From Actinomortierella ambigua (Eukaryota; Mortierellomycota; Mortierellomycetes; Mortierellales; Mortierellaceae), in the NCBI GenBank assembly GCA_016098155.1, contig JAAAJB010000405.1:1-32653 (forward strand): a stretch of 32,653 nt of DNA, read 5' to 3'. The notes beneath the pieces are model-generated. The model had not been told where the DNA came from. It was given only the letters and a program-made list of their open reading frames with translations, and ran no database searches. Below are positions 29,544-32,653 of the stretch, one piece after another; the first letter of the stretch is position 1, and each line of letters begins with the position of its first letter. Both the position numbers and the translations under genes were made by a program.

Positions 29544-30021
29544 AAACCCCCCTCTCCGTGTTTTTTCCACGAGAAAACGTAGAAAAACTAGCTACAACAG
29601 CAGAAAAAAAAACAATGACTCTTCATTTTTTTTGTCCTATCCAAGGTGATGTGAACCCATGCACATGGGCCTCAAGTTGTCAGTTTTTGCAATTGCGTCT
29701 AACAGTGAAACAAAAATGTCAGCCACTACCAAGTAAAAATTGATGCTTATGGTGGATGGTCCCTAAGCACAAGCTTCGAGGAATGAATTACACATGACTA
29801 TTCGTTGGTAAGCTCCTGCACCCAATTACCAATCCCCCTCCTCTAGCCCCTGGAGCGAGAAGAATAGAGCTCTCTAAAATTGGCACCAAGCAATAGCTCT
29901 CGTCATTCGCTGCGATCTTGCCGCAGTATCACAGCTGTGAGCCCTGTTTCTTTCGCCCCACCATTGTGTTTTGGACAATAAATAGCAGGACCCATTCTTT
30001 TATTTCTTGCAAATCCCATTC
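29544..30021. other. Intergenic region between WASP and F-box genes
   Basis: Both genes are on the plus strand, 478 nt apart. No gene or tRNA is seen. An A/T-rich AATAAATA element lies at 29978-29985, about 40 nt upstream of the F-box ATG; it may serve as a weak TATA element. Confidence 0.5.
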
Positions 30022-31704
30022 ATGACCTCCTCAACCACACCTCAAAATCTCGGATTCCTTACACCAGAGCTGATCGACAGGATCCTTCCGCACCTCCGCC
30101 AGTCAGATCTCGCCCAATGCGTTCGTGTATCTCGATCATGGAGGGATGACTTGACTCCATTCCTTTGGAGAACCCTTGACATTAGTTCAGAGCAACAGCT
30201 TGAGCAGTTCGTCACCAGCAGCTGGACCCAGAAGGAATTTGTCAGGAACGCAGTTCATGTGCGCGAGCTTCATCTCCAGTTGGAACAAGTATTGGATCGC
30301 TTGGTGTTGTCCGCACCCACGACCCATCCCTCAGAGCCTGAGACGCATGGCCCGCTCGAAGAGTGTGTGACCAGCCTCATCACCAACCTTTGTTTTGTCA
30401 GCATCAACCTTCATTGTGTGATGCACGACCTTTGGCTGAAGATCGTGGCGCTCTGTCAGCTGAACCCAGGTATCCGCCGTCTACATCTCTTCGCTTCTGG
30501 TGATCAACAGCTACTCCCGAGTCTTGTCGCCGAACATTTGCCCAACCTGCAAGAACTCTGTCTAAGTGGGTCGTGGCACGGCGATGTCAAGGCATTGCTG
30601 GAGAGTCTCCCAGACTGCATCCGAACTGTTCAGCTCGAGTATGTCCATCACTGCCCAACAACCAATGGCGACCTGGCAGACGAGGGAAGGCCGCTGCTGT
30701 TGGTCGGTCCAACCGTGGTGAAGCGTCATCATACCCTCGAGACTCTGCACATCGAGGGCCACCTTGGAAACAATGCAGATGAGATTCTAGTGCCATTCCT
30801 GGAGAGCTGCAGCCATCGGCTCCAGTCGCTGAAAGGCTTGGGATCGACGTTTTTCACACAGCGAAGGATTGTCAATGTCTTGCTGAAGATTGGGTTTGTT
30901 TGGAAGGTCCTGTACCGGCTCCATCCTTCACGCTGCCTATCCGATGCCGGCCTGGCCGAGGTGATATCATGCGCCTCATCACAGTGGACGGAAATCTATC
31001 TGTCGCCCACCATGGTAGGGCCACTGACATTGGCTGCGATCGCAAACCACTGTAGTCATCTGACGATCCTTGACGTTGCGGGAAACATACTTGACAAGAA
31101 TGAATATGCGTGGTTAGGGCTCGGAGTGCAGGGAGTCCTGAGAAACGCATCAAGACTGAAAACGCTAAAGGTGTATCGGTTTATCGGCAAAAACAGGATC
31201 ACTGCCGACAACATCCTCTCCTCCGAATGGGCAACACGCTCATTGGAGGTCCTCAACCTGAAGATTGCTGTACCGAGAGCTGATGATGATGATGATGACG
31301 ACGACGACGACAACAACGACAGCGCTCCATCCGATGTTACAGTCTCGCGCGAACTACTCTGTACCATCCAGCGACAGATCCTTCGGCGCATAGGACAGCA
31401 GAAAAGTCTGATGAGCCTTATTTTAGGCGCCAGAGGGGCACCTTGGTTGACGAAATACCATCAACGAAACTGTCTTGAGATGACATTGGAGAGCGGACTC
31501 GACGAGTTGGCTGGCCTCCACGACCTCGAGGTGCTGGACATCCAATTTATGGATCATCGCGTTGCAGTGCCGGAGCTCGAATGGATGGCAGAGAACCTGC
31601 CGAAACTTCAGCACCTACGTGGCGTGAGCAACCGCCTTCGACCTCCTAGCCCCGAGGTGTTGCAATGGCTGCAGACCAACAAACCAAGCTGGATGACAAA
31701 CTAA
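30022..31704 (+). CDS. F-box protein with leucine-rich repeat-like region
   Basis: A single exon of 560 aa. The ATG at 30022-30024 is chosen; the frame extends slightly upstream but without another ATG. The F-box lies at about 9-55 (LGFLTPELIDRILPHLRQSD, then CVRVSRSWRDDLTPFLWRTL), the module that binds Skp1 in SCF ubiquitin ligases. The rest has irregular leucine-rich repeat character, for example LPNLQELCLSGSW, HHTLETLHIEG, HLTILDVAGN, RSLEVLNLKIA and LHDLEVLDIQF, typical of the substrate-recruiting region. An aspartate-rich run (about 418-432) is a GAT/GAC microsatellite within the coding region. Such F-box/LRR genes form very large families in Mortierella-like fungi (general knowledge). 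The substrate is unknown. Confidence 0.88.
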   Translation: MTSSTTPQNLGFLTPELIDRILPHLRQSDLAQCVRVSRSWRDDLTPFLWRTLDISSEQQLEQFVTSSWTQKEFVRNAVHVRELHLQLEQVLDRLVLSAPTTHPSEPETHGPLEECVTSLITNLCFVSINLHCVMHDLWLKIVALCQLNPGIRRLHLFASGDQQLLPSLVAEHLPNLQELCLSGSWHGDVKALLESLPDCIRTVQLEYVHHCPTTNGDLADEGRPLLLVGPTVVKRHHTLETLHIEGHLGNNADEILVPFLESCSHRLQSLKGLGSTFFTQRRIVNVLLKIGFVWKVLYRLHPSRCLSDAGLAEVISCASSQWTEIYLSPTMVGPLTLAAIANHCSHLTILDVAGNILDKNEYAWLGLGVQGVLRNASRLKTLKVYRFIGKNRITADNILSSEWATRSLEVLNLKIAVPRADDDDDDDDDDNNDSAPSDVTVSRELLCTIQRQILRRIGQQKSLMSLILGARGAPWLTKYHQRNCLEMTLESGLDELAGLHDLEVLDIQFMDHRVAVPELEWMAENLPKLQHLRGVSNRLRPPSPEVLQWLQTNKPSWMTN

Positions 31705-32653
31705 AATATCGATATATAGTAGTATCTTTCAGCTGTCTTTGAATAAGAACCAGGGGGAGGGGGACGTGACATGCTACTGTAGTTCACTTGACCAAGGCAA
31801 TCAATGTTTCATGCTTCTGTCTAAACCGCTCCTCCTTTCCCCATCGCCCAACCACGTATCGCACGTAAAGAATGTGCGCCGTGGTGAGTCAAGAGAACGT
31901 TCGACCAACACGATGTCCCGGTATGCTCAAGCTGCTTGATGCAAGCAACATACTCTTCTGAACATTCTGCTCTTCCCCCCTCCTCTTCCCATCGACCCCC
32001 GTGTGTTTTTTGTGTTTGGTGCCAGCACGCTCGCCTCCTACCAATACAAAACCATCTACCCGCCCTCTCAACGAAAAAAAAAAACAAAAACAATAAAGTA
32101 GGCTACCAGACTGGTGATCTGTGCTTCACCTTCATTTTAAACTTGCCGTCTGGCTCTGAAAAAAATAACCATCTTCCTTCTTCTACACCCTCAGGTACAG
32201 ATTATCCTTCTTCTACGTGTCTAATGGCGTTAGTAAGTGAACTTTACGTATCCTTTGGCAGGAACCGCTTGTTTCCGCACCCGATGCTGCTCCAGACTGG
32301 TACCAATCCCCCATTCTCTTCCCCCCCCCCTTTCTTTTTTTTTCATCTGCATCAAACACTCCTATTACCGTAGGAACAGAATCAGCTTCAAAGCATGGAT
32401 ACATTTATTCGGGCCAACCCCAACCTTTAAAAAAAGGTGGCATAAGGGGCCGCCAATATAGTCCTGCCCACCATCACGCATTCGGGTCTTTCGATATCGG
32501 GCGATCCTTTCTGAACCAGCAGACCAGCAAAAAAAGGTGATGTCTGCAGAGGCTAGGCGATGCTTCGGACACAATATATGTCAGGAATGATTGATGGCCA
32601 GAATAGTCTGGCCGATTGGCAACCCCCTCTTCTCTCTCTCTCTCTCTCTCTCT
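31705..32653. other. Gene-free end of the window
   Basis: No convincing coding region is visible on either strand. Poly-A, poly-C and poly-T runs occur at about 32072-32081 and 32321-32343, and the window ends in a (CT)n microsatellite from about 32628 that continues beyond the edge. Confidence 0.5.

Noticed and set aside
28514..29570. Long minus-strand and alternative plus-strand frames over the WASP proline-rich exon
   Set aside because: Proline codons (CCN) give open Gly/Trp/Arg-rich antisense frames and His/Leu-rich shifted frames. The WASP frame has clear domains on both sides.
1..32653. CRISPR arrays or bacterial-type operons
   Set aside because: The direct repeats present are tandem duplications or microsatellites without regular unique spacers, and the genes contain spliceosomal introns.

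Overview
The window looks like nuclear DNA from an early-diverging fungus, most likely a Mortierella-type (Mortierellomycota) genome. The evidence is short GT-AG introns (several with TACTAAC-like branch points), pyrimidine-rich leaders, TATA boxes about 95 nt upstream of start codons, abundant microsatellites, and gene types typical of such fungi: F-box/LRR, BTB-BACK, a WASP protein that keeps its CRIB motif, and a short oxysterol-binding protein. The taxonomic placement is inference from gene content; no rRNA or other marker gene is present.

Layout. 0.9-1.7 kb: a secreted alpha/beta hydrolase on the minus strand, intronless and bacterial in flavour. 2.7-5.4 kb: two tandem minus-strand BTB-BACK genes with identical exon structure. 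5.7-9.1 kb: gene-poor, repeat-rich DNA with two related modules, each made of a duplicated leader-like repeat followed by a decayed copy of the same unidentified gene, plus a dispersed 220-bp repeat and a pair of tRNA-like repeats. 9.4-14.9 kb: a decaying tandem array of one gene family; I find five copies, of which only one (12849-13712) is intact, and it encodes a small secreted protein of unknown function. 15.2-18.6 kb: more repeats and a frameshifted multi-exon gene whose intron contains a second copy of its own 3' part. 19.0-31.7 kb: a normal gene-rich stretch with a polytopic membrane protein, a mitochondrial-type PPR protein, an Osh4/Kes1-like lipid-transfer protein, a small Cys/His protein, a WASP/Las17 actin nucleation promoter and an F-box/LRR protein. 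The last 0.95 kb is non-coding as far as I can see.

How the genes relate. The conserved housekeeping block (OSBP in lipid exchange, WASP in Arp2/3-driven actin assembly at endocytic sites, PPR in organelle RNA metabolism) occupies the right half. The left half is a plastic accessory region of tandem duplication, pseudogenisation and repeat insertion. The pairs PPR/OSBP and small-protein/WASP are divergent and share intergenic promoter regions of 390 and 744 nt.

Exon structures were assembled by eye from open frames, splice consensus and phase continuity. They are self-consistent for all intact genes, but no transcript evidence is available here.
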